A stretch of DNA of 64,000 nt from Kalaharituber pfeilii. Its lineage: Eukaryota > Ascomycota > Pezizomycetes > Pezizales > Pezizaceae. A program made the position numbers and the translations under genes. Under the pieces are notes generated by a model, which saw nothing but the letters and a program-made list of their open reading frames with translations, had not been told where the DNA came from and ran no database searches. The first letter of the stretch is position 1, and each line of letters begins with the position of its first letter. Below, piece by piece: positions 1 to 11,548 of this stretch. The DNA lies in the NCBI GenBank assembly GCA_015179045.1, contig WHUZ01000121.1, positions 62,001 through 126,000 on the forward strand, given 5' to 3'.

Positions 1-421
1 GCTATGGCGATAAGATTAGCTTGAGAATATGAACTACTTATATATAGTTGAAGGTGTACTGCATTCTATATGACCTCTATATACAATTATTGACTTTTAA
101 TAAAAATACTAGCACTCGATGAATAAGTATCACTAGTTTTCTATATCATTTTCCTGATTTTGAGGATATCGAGCTATGCTATATATAGAGAGGATTTAAT
201 TTAGGTAAATAATAATGAATTTGGTAGTAAATATTAGGATTTTGATTTTTTTCTTATTAGATGGCAAATTCTCATTCAGCAATGTCAAATTAGTATAATG
301 TTATACAATTTCCTTAGTTGCAATATACTCCAAAATAAGTCGTAGAGTGAGAAATATATGACGAGAAGGTCCAAGAGAGGAGATCGTTACAGGGGGGCAG
401 ATTGTTACCATATCGTGCACG
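1..421 (+). repeat. End of a long inverted-repeat transposon family (third arm copy)
   Basis: This AT-rich stretch matches, in the same orientation, the right arm of the palindrome that ends at 35381. Shared blocks include the GACTTTTAATAAAAA motif, the AGGTAAATAATRATRAATTT motif and the terminal part GATCGTTACAGGGGGGCAG followed by a GTGCACG/GGGCACG end. It is cut off by the start of the window, so only one arm is seen. No intact coding frame is visible. Confidence 0.7.
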
Positions 422-621
422 TTATGGTAAATATTCACAACAGAAGAATATCTAGAAAAGCTACCAACAAGGATGGTAGACTTGCTATGACAGATCCATC
501 TTTGTTGAAGTATATTGGTATCTAGTGATTAAAAGAATAGGATATTCATACACGGGCCGAAGTTTGGTGGTTGCGCCACACGCCCAATTTTGGGCAGGAT
601 TGACAGCCACCTACTTAGTAC

Positions 622-682
622 TGCCCTGCCATGGCGAATAGCTGCACGCGGGGTCACGTGATGGAAAAAAAAAAAAAAAAAA
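622..682 (+). mobile_element. LINE 3'-tail micro-insertion, variant B
   Basis: About 43 nt of tail sequence (CCCTGCCATGGCGAATAGCT, then GCACGCGGGGTCACGTGATGG) followed by A18. It is flanked by near-perfect 12-bp direct repeats, cctacttagtac (610-621) and cctacctagtac (683-694), which read as a target-site duplication. The outer bases CCCTGC and GCGGGG can pair (one G-U). Confidence 0.8.
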
Positions 683-1037
683 CCTACCTAGTACAGATCG
701 CTTTTTATAAAGTGCAATGTTTTGCTTGGCAGAGTGAAAATTAAACTATTCCTCTTTTATCTTGGCCCCTGAATTTAATCCAAACCCTTCGCGAGCGGAT
801 CCTAGGCTCACAATTAAATCCTTCACGGATGCCGCGACTGCTCGCTTTGGTGTGAGGATCCAGAAAAGCAGTTTCCCGACATGCAACTTTCATCATGCTA
901 CCGGCACGAAAAAATTTGAAAGCGAATGCAGGAGTGAGTCAACTGTCCACCTATAGGTAGGACTTGCTGAATAGCGGAGGCATACTGATGGTTTTGCAAT
1001 TCAGAATATTGTCATCCCCTGTCCCGCTAAAGGCGGG

Positions 1038-3075
1038 ATGAAAGCTGCAAACGTCTGCGCCTCCACCGAAACAATGGCGACAGCAAGAGCATCCGGAAGA
1101 GCTGCAGTCAACTCTGAAACTATTCTTCCCCCTCTTCCAGTCCCGGGTAGCATCGAGTATATCAACATTCCCGCGCCATCCGACGAAGATGAAGAGGAGG
1201 AGGAGCTGGGCAAGGAGGATATGGGAGAGCACCAGCAGCAGGAGCAAATGGAGAGTAATGATACTACTCAGGATAGCACCAAGCGTCACCCGAAACCTAG
1301 GCCTACTTGGACAATTTCGATCGTTGCAGAAAATCTGGTCAACAGCCTCCGCGTCGCCTCGTCGAACCGGAATCCGGATTCGCATAATATGTATATATAT
1401 AATGATTTTTATGGATATGGGAAGGTGGAGGTTATTGAGAATTGGGTCACGGATTTCGCGAAGACTTGGGGCAGATATAAGGCGTAGAGGGGGGCCAAGG
1501 TACCTCCTGGGAGTCAGAAACAGTCCATACCACGGGACGGGGTTGATATAGGAACGCACTGGCAAGAAGAGGAAGGATGGAATGGCTTGATGAACATGTG
1601 GACCTTGGTTGAGGGATTTGTACTTTGGGTGAGCCTAGCGGGATCCATGGATGTCGTTATGATGGTTGACGATGGGGATAAAGTCATCGCGTTATTGGAA
1701 CTCCTAGTGGAGATTTTCTTAGCGATGTGGGAGGTCTTGGACGATGTGCATTCGACTCATTATCACAAAGAAGCGAACCCGCTACCTCTCCGAGCGTTTA
1801 AGAATTTGGACCTAATTACAGCGCTGGTGCTTCTTTGGTCTACAGAGTATTTTGACGACTATGGCGATGACAAGGACTGTGAACGCCTCCGCAGTCTCGA
1901 ACCAGACTACCGCTTAGTGGAAGACTTACCTTTGAGTTTTGGGTCGCAGTAACCAATTTGTCCGGGAGCTCTATATCGGGATTGACCACTGAGGCTCCCT
2001 TTGCCTTGCTTTGCAGTGCCTTATTTGGCGTAATGTTTGTTCCTTTCTGTCCCAACCTAGAATTACTTGACCCTCCCTTCCCACCCCCCGCTGGCCCCGG
2101 AGACTTCTGTACGAAACTCGTACTACGTCCAGATCTAGTGTTCATAGAAATGTTTCTGAAAAGGGCTTAAGGTTCTCAGATAGACTGCGAAAAGGGGCTT
2201 GCGATTGGTAGATCGATCGGACAGGGATGTGACAGGCGGTGGAGTGAGCACACGTTCACAAACAATACTGACCACTAGTTAGGACACTCTACGCTAGTCA
2301 AACGTGGAGTGTTACTAGACTAGTATAAATGTCTTGGTGTGGAAGTCGCGCGACAATTTCATGTCGCAGCGCCTCGCGACGCCAAATTTTGTATGGGCTA
2401 AAAATTACTAGTAAAGTCGCGCACATTTTATTCCAGACGTTCTCCCACGAAGCAACCGCGTAGTGTGGAGTAGCTTAGTCAGCCACTAAGCGGTAGTCTG
2501 GTTCGAGACTGAACGCCTCCGCACTCTTCACTGGTTGTTAAAGAAATGGGGTTTATTACAGCGGGGCTTAGTTGACACGGAGGTTGAGAAGATGTTGAAG
2601 AAGTATTGTGATTATCGGGCAATGGAATTGGGGATCTACGATCCATCCGGGGAAGAAAGCAGGGTGCAGGAGAGGGATGATAATGGGGAGTCGGAGTGGC
2701 AGAAGGTCAGGACGTGGGATTTGAGCTGTCCGTGGGAGGGGGAGGATGGCTATTGTTCATGTTGCGAGGGGAAGGGGGCAGAGATGGAGGAACCTTGGAA
2801 AGGAATGCAGAAAAAGCGGACTCAGGGAGCGGAGTTTGAGAGGAAGGTATGCGATCCCCCCCCCCATTACGTGCAAAGGGAGCAGAGCTCCACATCGGAT
2901 TTCTCTGGCTAATGGTATCCAGCTTCGTCAATATAAGTCTACGCACGGCTGCGGGGGTAAAATTGGAGGCCGGTCTTACGACATAACGAAAATGAGTCGG
3001 TTTGAGAAAGTGCAGTATGAGTATGATAATGAGATGGACGAATCTGATGATCCTGATGCAATTTTTTTCTTTTGA
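1038..3075 (+). pseudogene. Unrecognised fungal gene split by a TIR transposon
   Basis: The frame opened by ATG 1038 continues through an in-frame TAG (1485-1487) to about 1892, where a TIR element (1893-2510) interrupts it. Removing the element plus one copy of its 12-bp target duplication joins codons GAA CGC CTC CGC directly to the downstream frame beginning ACT CTT CAC, with phase kept. That frame runs to a GTATGC donor at 2847; acceptor AG at 2921-2922 leads to a last exon (2923-3075) in the same phase. The product would be roughly 460 residues, with an acidic run (DEDEEEEELG) near residue 50, an alpha-helical acidic middle and an EDGYCSCCEG cysteine cluster. I do not recognise the family. 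The TAG and the transposon suggest a dead or allele-specific gene; the single TAG could also be a sequence error. Confidence 0.6.
1893..2510. mobile_element. TIR DNA transposon, 28-bp perfect TIRs, 12-bp TSD
   Basis: Positions 1893-1920 (start AGTCTCGAACCAGACTACCG) are the exact reverse complement of 2483-2510. Both ends abut a perfect 12-bp direct repeat GAACGCCTCCGC (1881-1892 and 2511-2522), extendable to 14 bp. A minus-strand ORF runs leftward from 2145 (start MNTRSGRSTSFVQKSPGPAG) and could be the N-terminus of a transposase or accessory protein truncated by internal deletion. At 618 bp it is probably non-autonomous. TSD length does not fit hAT (8), Tc1 (TA) or Harbinger (3) and is a little long for Mutator-like elements. 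Confidence 0.85.
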
Positions 3076-3329
3076 TGTTTTCGCGTTAATATCGCCATTC
3101 TTCTGTCACATGGAGCGGTACCTTCAATAACCGGGGTTGTGCTGCTGAGAATAAATTCCACCCCTACTCTTCCTTGCTACATTAATTTAATTCTTATACC
3201 TTGAGACTTGCTTATTTGTGCAACAGCTAATAACTCATCATCTCTAGTATATACACACAGAAGCGCGACCTGCAATTGGAGAAAAGACTGTCCGTCACAC
3301 ACACTTTCCCATCAGTAGCATGGAGTTTC

Positions 3330-3393
3330 TGCACTGCCATAGCGAGTAGCGATAAGCGGGGTTACGTGATATAAAAAAAAAAAAAGAAAAAAA
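3330..3393 (+). mobile_element. LINE 3'-tail micro-insertion, variant B
   Basis: Contains GCACTGCCATAGCGAGTAGC and GATAAGCGGGGTTACGTGAT followed by an interrupted A tract. Perfect 11-bp direct repeats catggagtttc occur at 3319-3329 and 3394-3404. Confidence 0.8.
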
Positions 3394-5389
3394 CATGGAG
3401 TTTCCGAGACAACTATTTTATCATTCATTTTATGACCCGTAGAGGTAGACTTTGGATAGCCTTACAGTGGATATATGATGCATTTTTCTACCTCCTCCGG
3501 CTTTCATCAATACTTAGAAGAATAGGCGGGGGCTTGGTACATTAACCAATTCCAGAGTATATATATGTGCAGGGCCGCTCGTAACAGTAGTTCAGTCACC
3601 ACTGGTCCAGGCTACTCAGTAGCACCATGGTTCATAATTTCTTTCCGCTACAAAGAACTATGCACGCACTATAGCACCTACACGCTCACTACAAGCGTAC
3701 TCTATACTTAACTTCGAACCCAACCAAAGTGCTGCTAAGAATGCGGACAACTGCTAGCAAAAAAAAAATCTTATTACAAAAATGAATACTTCCTTTGTGA
3801 GCCAAAATACATGCTTTGAGTGAGAATCCCCGACATTGTACCCCTCGTCGAGGCGAAAAGCCCTCTACTGCAGTTAAAGAAAACCAGCTACAGCGGCATG
3901 ATTTCTCTTCAGCAAAATACGTTCTGTTCAGCAAAGTTCCCATTCTGGTAAAATACTCCTCTATAGCAAATTGTGGAGAATCATACCAAACTACATGTTT
4001 CTGAATGAAGGTTGAAAAAGTATTAAAAGCATGTAACTGCCAGAGGATAATATATGAATAAACAAACATTCAAACAGATACTGTGTTTCACCACATCTCG
4101 ACGCACATCACAATTCGACGCACTTCTCCCGCCAAAACTGAGCGGATGGGAGTATGCATATCCTCAAGCACAGAACCTACTTTTCTATGTGCTTTTTAGG
4201 ACACTTAAAGGAGTATCATTCTTCAGATCCCGCATCTCTATTTTTAAGAAAAAATAGTTATGTATGAATTACAGTATATCTCTGCACATTTTCATATACC
4301 TGTAGTATTTGATCGATGTTGCGTTTCCGATCATTCTGGCACATCTGGGCTCAATCGTATATGTTGCATTGAAATTGCAGATATGGAAATCTACTTCTGC
4401 GCCTGCACTTAATACAATAGAAATATTTGAACAATTCATTTTAGTAAACTATCCCTATAGAGATATACATGAATGGCATCAACAAAGCCCTTGAAGTAAT
4501 CGTTGAGTTGTTCAGAATATTTTCATTCTCACAGAAAGTATTGCATAAGAATAGTATTGCAAGAGCATGTAAAAATATATATTAGCATGCCAACTGTGCA
4601 ATATATCAAAATGGACTGAATAAAATCAAGTGAATCAATATCCAGCTCTTAGCTAGAGCGGGGTAAACGCCAAATCAGACTGTTGACGCCTAGCTGGGAA
4701 ATAATCGGCGGCGCTACTCAGGCAACAGTCCTCCATCCGTGGCATCATTTGGCCTTTTTGCGTATATCCATCAACGTCTCTAATTTGTCCCAAATTTTGA
4801 GTTAACTCAGCTTGCTGATCCGCCTGCGTACTTGTTAGGAAATTGTTAAGTTCGTGTAGGCAGTGAGAGAGCAGCTAGGTAGTGCGGCAGGGTGGATAGG
4901 TGCATAGAGTGCAGTAAACGGTGGAGTACATGGCATGCATTGAGCAAACAGCAAACGGCATGGGTACAGCAAACCCGAGGAAGCAAGCACTGGTTGCTCG
5001 TTTGCATATGACGTTCTCATGTTGTTGGTTAGTGCTTCTGGGGGGACCTCTGAGAGGCCCTTCCACAACCTCAGTGAATTCCAGATCCGTGATCTCAGTG
5101 TCTCACTGTTTCCGTGCCGTGTATCATTGTCCCTTGAGCCGCCAAACCCTTGTTGCACCGTCTTCAGTAGATTGTTCACTCAACTGAACCCGATTTCACA
5201 GTATTTCACTTATTCCAAATATAACAAGCCACCAGCTGCGGCATCTCTAAGCGTAAAAAAAGTCCGTTGAATATACACAGCCCCTGTGAAGTTCGATATT
5301 CTTTACCCTATAGGTCCGTAGAATTCAGGCCCGCAGCGCCGACTTGCATCTTGTTGCATGAAGATAGATCGATCGGCCTAGGTGCTAGT

Positions 5390-5995
5390 GGTTATCAGCT
5401 TTGCGTTACGTTCCGTTCCGTTAGGTAACCCCTGTCAACCCGCTAAGCCCAAAAGAGAGGAGGGTCGCTGATGTCCCCGCGTAACCTACGTTACCGTCAG
5501 GTCCGTAACATCAACATGCCCCATATCGGAGAGAGCCAAAATCGAATGATAGCAATCGAGACTCATGCCATATCTATGCTACTTAATTCAGATACCAGAG
5601 GGGGCAGCAGAGCATGGAGTAACAGCTTGTGAACTTGCTGTGATTGTAGCAGACGTTTGCTGGCTCATGATGGTAGAAACTGAAGAGCTTTCATGCGTAG
5701 ATTGGGGATGCTTATGAAGTGGTAGGCACGTGCTCATGCATATGCATCCATGTGTTGCTGATTTAGGTAAAGACCGGTCAAAGGTGCCTGTAGTCAGCTA
5801 AAAACCAGGCGCATATCCTTGGCGTTACCCAAAGTTACGCAAGGTTATGGTCGTAACGCGACGATTTGGCTACGTGATCATGGTTACGTTGCGTAACGAA
5901 GATCGGCTGTCTCACGTTACGAAATTAGCCAATCAGAGCATTTGCTTATGTCATGTAACCTCACGTAACGGTTACGTGACGCAAAGCTGATAACC
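5390..5995. mobile_element. TIR element with GTTACG/CGTAAC subterminal repeats
   Basis: Left end GGTTATCAGCTTTGCGTTAC (5390-5411) is inverted at 5974-5995 with one mismatch over 22 bp. Inside, both ends carry many copies of GTTACG or CGTAAC (5404-5510 and 5820-5985), the arrangement seen for transposase-binding subterminal repeats of hAT-like elements. No coding region survives. A flanking duplication is not obvious, so the superfamily is uncertain. Confidence 0.65.
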
Positions 5996-6676
5996 CTTAC
6001 TGTATCTTCTAGCTTAGAAGACCTGTAACTTGTGATGCGAATTCACTGGGTACCTTGTATCGCATGATGGACTAATTACTCGGACACTCCAGTATCCATT
6101 TGGCTCGGGATTGTGCGTAGGAGTGTCAGCGAATGATTGGTGACTACTACTCTGCTGAGCGACTGGAGAATCAGAGTAGACAAGCACAAGAACTGGTGGC
6201 TCGATCCTCTCCAGCTGCTCTTTGCCTTGTCTTATCGAAGGCTGTGTGCATGGATCTGTGATCAAGCGACTCAGTGACTGGGCACGGCGCCTGCACTAGT
6301 ACCGTCGATGGGATGCAGATGCGAGGTTGGAGGCCTTACGCCCTCTTGTCTATATCAAAGGCCGGAAGACTCCGTCAATTCCTTCCAGCAAGCCAACTGG
6401 AGCCTTCACTTGTTCTTTTCTAGATGATCTCTAGCTCTGTGCGTCAGCCCCTGCCATTAAAATTTCTCTGTCACGACAGTAAGTTCAATTCTCTTGATGA
6501 GTCATCTATATTTGCACACACTCGCAGTTCATCCCTGCTGTAACACTTTGCACGAGGTAACTAACATCCTGTGAGCAGCAAAGTACAAGTACATCGTCCG
6601 CACCAACCAGAGTACTCGACGCCGATTGATAACCTAAGTTCGTTCCCATTTAATACGACCTTTTCAAGACCGAATC

Positions 6677-7846
6677 ATGGGTGCAGCTTTAAGTGTTCTT
6701 CCGGTCCTTGCAGCCGCCGTTCCCTTGATTGCGCGACTATTTATGTCACCAAGTCGAGGCCAGAATCAAACTGCCGAGAATGTCCAGGAACACCTCCGGC
6801 AAGAGGAGGAAAGAACAAGACTGGACAAGGAGATTAGGGAGAAAGAGGAGGCCTTGCGGCAACAAAGGGAGGAAAATGAGCGCATACAAAGAGAGATGCA
6901 AGAACAAGCCGGGCGGATTAATAGGGAAAGACAGGAAGAACAGGATCGGTGGCGAGAAGAGCAGGAACGCCTGCTGATGGAATTCAGAAGAAAGGAACAA
7001 GAGCAGAGAGCAGCTGAGGAAGAACTGAAACAGCGTCACCGTGAACGAGAAGAGTTACTGCAGTCACACTTGAAGCTTCTTGAGAAAGGAATCAGTCCAA
7101 AGGTTTGGCCAACTAAAGAAGAATGGACTACGGCTCGACAAAGACTTGCTCCTGGTGAAGGAAAGTTCCATTGTGCAGTCGCTGGCATATCTGGATCTGG
7201 CAAGTCATCCCTGATCAATGCGTTGAGAGGCCTCCGCAACAACTCCTCACAGGCAGCTGAGGTTGGTGTCACAGAGACAACTCGCACGATCACCTACTAC
7301 CCAGATCTTAGTGTAACACCACCGCATAATAGATTCATATGGTATGATGTCCCAGGCGCTGGTACATTAACTATTCCAGGGCCTCAATACTTCAATTCCC
7401 AAGGACTATTTGTATTCGACTTAATTATTGTGGTTCTGGACACCCGCTTTACTACACAAGACATTGCGATTCTACAACAGTGCGAATATTTCAAGATACC
7501 GGCATTCATCGTTCGTTCTAAGGCCAATCAACACATCTCCAATATCATGCATTACCAGCTTGGATACAACACAGATGACACGGACCAAGAGGAAGATTAC
7601 CAGGTGACATTGCAAAAGGCGAAACAAATATTGATAAAGGACACAAGGGCTAATGTCAGGAAAAATCTGGAAGAGGGTGAATTAAATCCCAGCCAACGTG
7701 TATACATTGTTTCAGCTGATTGCATTCGTGGTATTGTTGCGTTGGAAAGGCAGGGTAAAAAGGTTAAAAAGTCGGATTTGATAATCGATGAGGGAGATCT
7801 TATCCGCGACTTGCTGGAGGCAATTTCAAAAAGACGGTACGACTGA
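6677..7846 (+). CDS. IRG-like GTPase, coiled-coil and N-myristoylation-type start (copy 1)
   Basis: 389 residues in a single exon. The start MGAALS fits the MGxxxS N-myristoylation pattern and is followed by a hydrophobic segment (about residues 4-23), so the N-terminus probably attaches to a membrane. Residues 35-137 are a highly charged coiled coil rich in Glu, Arg and Gln. The G domain follows: P-loop GISGSGKSS (170-178), G2 region VGVTETT (197-203), G3 DVPGAG (224-229) and a G4-like SKAN (281-284). This order resembles immunity-related GTPases (IRG, PF05049). The G4 aspartate expected in N/TKxD is replaced by Asn. The start is supported because GAATCATGGGTG is shared with the paralogue at 13352. 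Biological role in fungi is not established; membrane remodelling or cell-autonomous defence would be inference by analogy with vertebrate IRGs. Confidence 0.85.
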   Translation: MGAALSVLPVLAAAVPLIARLFMSPSRGQNQTAENVQEHLRQEEERTRLDKEIREKEEALRQQREENERIQREMQEQAGRINRERQEEQDRWREEQERLLMEFRRKEQEQRAAEEELKQRHREREELLQSHLKLLEKGISPKVWPTKEEWTTARQRLAPGEGKFHCAVAGISGSGKSSLINALRGLRNNSSQAAEVGVTETTRTITYYPDLSVTPPHNRFIWYDVPGAGTLTIPGPQYFNSQGLFVFDLIIVVLDTRFTTQDIAILQQCEYFKIPAFIVRSKANQHISNIMHYQLGYNTDDTDQEEDYQVTLQKAKQILIKDTRANVRKNLEEGELNPSQRVYIVSADCIRGIVALERQGKKVKKSDLIIDEGDLIRDLLEAISKRRYD

Positions 7847-8764
7847 TGGCATTAGGTACATTATTTTATAGTTGATTGTTATTTTGTCCATGTCTGTTCT
7901 GAATTAGTATCCATACTGGTTTCGTTAGCTTATTGTGGGAATGGTGGCAGAATTAGTTGGTAGGCCTGCTCTGATATCTACGTATGGCCGGTCTGCAGAG
8001 GACGCTAGTAGAGAGAATCAGATGCATGGATTCAATTGGACTCTGGAACAGAAGGAAGTAGGGAGGATAACATGGATTCAAGTAGTGTCTATCCAATATC
8101 ATTGGAATTTTGCAAATGAGTGCCACAGCATAAGTACTGTTCAGTTCGAGGATTGTATCCTTACGTAGATGTTGTTGTTCTACGCCTACATCCGTAGCGA
8201 CTGCCTCACGGTTCCTCCAGGCCGAGGAATCTTATGAAACGGGCTGGCGACAATCCATACTCACAATGGCCCCGCGACCACTTCCCCCATGGTGCTGCTG
8301 TCTGGTCCGCTTACACGCGCAGCCTGCAATCCGTTGTGTGCCAATCAATCCTAGTCGATCGGTTTCACCACTTCCTCCTTTCCAGAGCCTCTCTAGTCGC
8401 GCGCTCCATCAGGTATGGGTTTGCCCTCCTCACAACGTGACTTCTGTATTGCGGCCTGAGAAGTTAGCATAGTCAGGATCTCTCCTGCCTCTGAGTTGAA
8501 GCTCCTCCCCTGTATAAAAGCGAAAGGCTATGCCAGGGCTGCTTTATCACGGTGAAAGCTAAATCACGATGGGAAGACATAGAGATACCGGTCGAGTCTA
8601 TTGATCTAAGAGTCGCAAGAACAGCAGGTTTATATAAATGAGAAAGCATAGCATAACGTGACTCAAGAACTATAACTGAATAGGGAAGTATACCTTATCA
8701 GGAAGATGAGAGAGGCACGGAACGTGTGGCTCGGAAGTAAAACGCCGTGGCGCAAACTAGGCGC

Positions 8765-9003
8765 TTTTTTTTTTTTTTTTTTATATCATTAATCGCTGGC
8801 CGCCCTATGGGCCATGGCGATGTGCTATGGATTTATAGAGAGAATAGTAACAAGAATTAGTCCCCTTCCCCCTACCGACCATAAATGTAGCTAAAAGAAA
8901 AGGTAATGTCACTCCCCGAGCATCTTCATCAACCTCATCAGCGGATCTTCCCCCCCTTCCCCTTCGACCCTCGGCGGTCTCCTCACGTGATCTTCCCCCC
9001 CCC
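8765..9003 (-). mobile_element. 5'-truncated LINE end, variant A tail
   Basis: A poly(T) run followed by the inverted tail ATATCATTAATCGCTGGCCG and CCCTATGGGCCATGGCGATG, then degraded LINE C-terminal coding sequence. Near-perfect 16-bp direct repeats ggcgcaaactaggcgc (8749-8764) and ggcgcaaactgggcgc (9004-9019) bound it, with one mismatch. Confidence 0.85.
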
Positions 9004-10199
9004 GGCGCAAACTGGGCGCAATGGCTTAATTCATATACTGTCTAGCAGCTGTTCGCTATGGCAGGGCGACCAAATGCATATGAGGGGAACTAAGAGATAA
9101 AATGAAGAGATAGCAACGAGTGGCAACGGATGTAATATTCCGAACGGGGGAGGGGAGTGTTCATACATGCAACCACAGAAACATACGCTAGCAGTGGGAG
9201 GGAGTTATCAAGAAAAAATGGAGATTCAAAATTGACATATATAGTCGGTTTTCACGTTTGCCATGCTTTTTGATCTCCGCTCTCAGCTTTGCGGTATCCA
9301 ATACTTCGCGCATAGATTTTCACTTGTACCAGCATTGCAGACAAGACTTGAAAAGTCCATCAGTTAAATATCTGAACTCCTTCGAATTGCTTGGAAACAA
9401 ATAGAGGTTCGGTCCATGCCTAGGCGCAGTATAGAGGGGTTGTTGAGAGGTTCGTGGCAGCTATACATGAAAAATAATCCGAGGACGCAAAGAAAAATAA
9501 TTTGCTGCTTGCATCTTGACTTACCAGTGGAGGATGCCTAATTGGAGGGACTACAGTATGTATACTGAGTGGGACAACTCCTAAAAGCCGCACATCCACA
9601 TAGTACGCAATGCCATAAGCCTTACGTATGCGAGATGTTTTATGCAATGATGCGGCTATTAATCCCGTATTGTTAGTGATCTGGTCATACCGTATTAGCT
9701 CAATATTAAGAATCCTGTCTTACGGCTAAACGAGCAGTCCGCGGGCCCCTGTGTTATGAGCGGTACTTTCTTATGTGCGGGAACTACACTATATGTTTTA
9801 CATGACCTTTCAAGAATCTACGAGCGCCCATCCATAACATGCTTTGCTTGCCAACAGTGCGCGACCATGTACCTCCTCCTCATGTGTAATATACCTCCAT
9901 TGTCATTGCCGCTTCCCCCTGAAGTTAACGGAAATTCACATTACTGTCTTAATAGCAGGACTACTGTCTTGTTAGTGAGCCACTGATATCGGCATAATTT
10001 GGCATTATTTTTCCTGCCTTATGAGATTAGTGTCCTACAGTACGATATTTTCTTACTATTGAGTTAATACGGTATTCGCGAATATTTTACTGGAAACGTA
10101 CGCTTACAGGGACCCTCCAATACTTTCTTGTATGTGCAAGTTCCACAGAATTTGCTATCGTCAAGGACTCGAAATCTCCTATCTGGATGATCTTGGAAA

Positions 10200-10313
10200 G
10201 CATAGGGGAGTGATGACGGAACGAGTGAGTGTACACAGTTTTCATGTAATTAAATATCGCCATAACCCAAAGGGCGGCAGGCGATCAATGATATATAAAA
10301 AAAAAAAAAAAAA
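10200..10313 (+). mobile_element. Short LINE 3' end, variant A tail
   Basis: Ends CGCCATAACCCAAAGGGCGG then CAGGCGATCAATGATATAT and poly(A). Perfect 10-bp direct repeats atcttggaaa at 10190-10199 and 10314-10323. The insert carries only about 95 nt of LINE 3' UTR. Confidence 0.8.
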
Positions 10314-11548
10314 ATCTTGGAAAACCTCCAGTAAGAGCGGCCTCCATTCCACACCAAGAGGAGGAGTCCACAGGAGGTTGTAAGACAGCACGCCAAGGAG
10401 GAGAGTAGGATTAGCAGACGAGAATATGCTGGCTGAGGGGTTGGGGCAGTACCTGCTAACGGGGAAGGGACCCTGTCAGTGTAAGAAAGCGATAGCATTC
10501 ACTATCCTCAGAGATCATTGGGACGTTGAGTACTGGAGAAATGTACACACAACACTTCCACCAACACTTTCATACACTTTGCAAATTGTGAGTGCCGAGC
10601 GCGGGGTGCGAAGTGCGGTGTTGCGAAATTGCGGGAAAGGTTGTTTGCTTCATTAAATATAGAACGAACATGCTATTTAATGTACTTATTTAACCAAGGA
10701 ATCCAACAAAGCAACAACTTGAATTGCCAAGTGAAAAACCACCTACAAGCCAAAAGAAAGGTCTACCCTTCACGCGAATAGACAACCCCGCTCATGCCGC
10801 TAAGTTTATCCTATACGAACAGCGGAGCTCGCTGGGGTTGCGTGGATCGAAAACAAAATTCCAAATGCCGAAAACTGAGGAAGGGTTGATATAAGCCTCA
10901 TTCAAGTTTTTACTAAACGCGCATCCAGATTGTAATTATTAGCATTTATGTTACTTTTGTTGGGGGTTGGGGCGCTGCACATCTTTGGCGTTGAACCGAT
11001 TACAATTAGTGCGATATTCGTTACCTCGCTTTTAGGGTCCTATTGATATCGATGGCTTTCTGCCTTGTTTTCAAGGGTTAACAAGTCATTTCAACTGTAA
11101 CTGTTAAGTGGCCTCGATAGGAGTATGTAGTATGTCAGAACCTGTGGCCAGATAATATACCGCGAAGGACGAAGCCAATCAGGGAAATACCAATATTTGG
11201 TTCCCCAGAGATACTTGGACAGGCAAGGTAGCCTGCATGCGGGGTTATTTCAGAGGCTTAATCCATGGCCGATAGGAGAGGAACAGGTGTTTGCTCCGTC
11301 CAACTTTACTATCGGTTAAATACAGTATATTAACTGATAATTTGGACATGGGTTTCATACTTGGAATAATTATCAGCTGGATAATTTAAACGGAGCGTGA
11401 TCGCCCAGCGAGTGGGGTAGACCCACCACTTGGAGATCATTCTTGTGCATAACCTTAAGCCTGTCCCTGCCATAGGCTGCCCGTATGCGGGGTTAGGTGA
11501 GGCTCCCTCACAAAAAAGCTTAAGCCTGCGCAGCCTCGTATAGCCTCA

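Larger units (their letters stand above)
3076..6676. other. Intergenic spacer, no gene recognised
   Basis: Apart from the tail insertion at 3330-3393 and the TIR element at 5390-5995, I see no coding exon with family resemblance. Short ORFs here (for example 3689-4069 and 4835-5179) lack homology that I recognise, splice logic or codon pattern. Confidence 0.5.

Noticed and set aside
1894..2509. Reading 1840-2145 minus as a host gene
   Set aside because: Its frame lies inside and runs out of the TIR element, so it belongs to the transposon.
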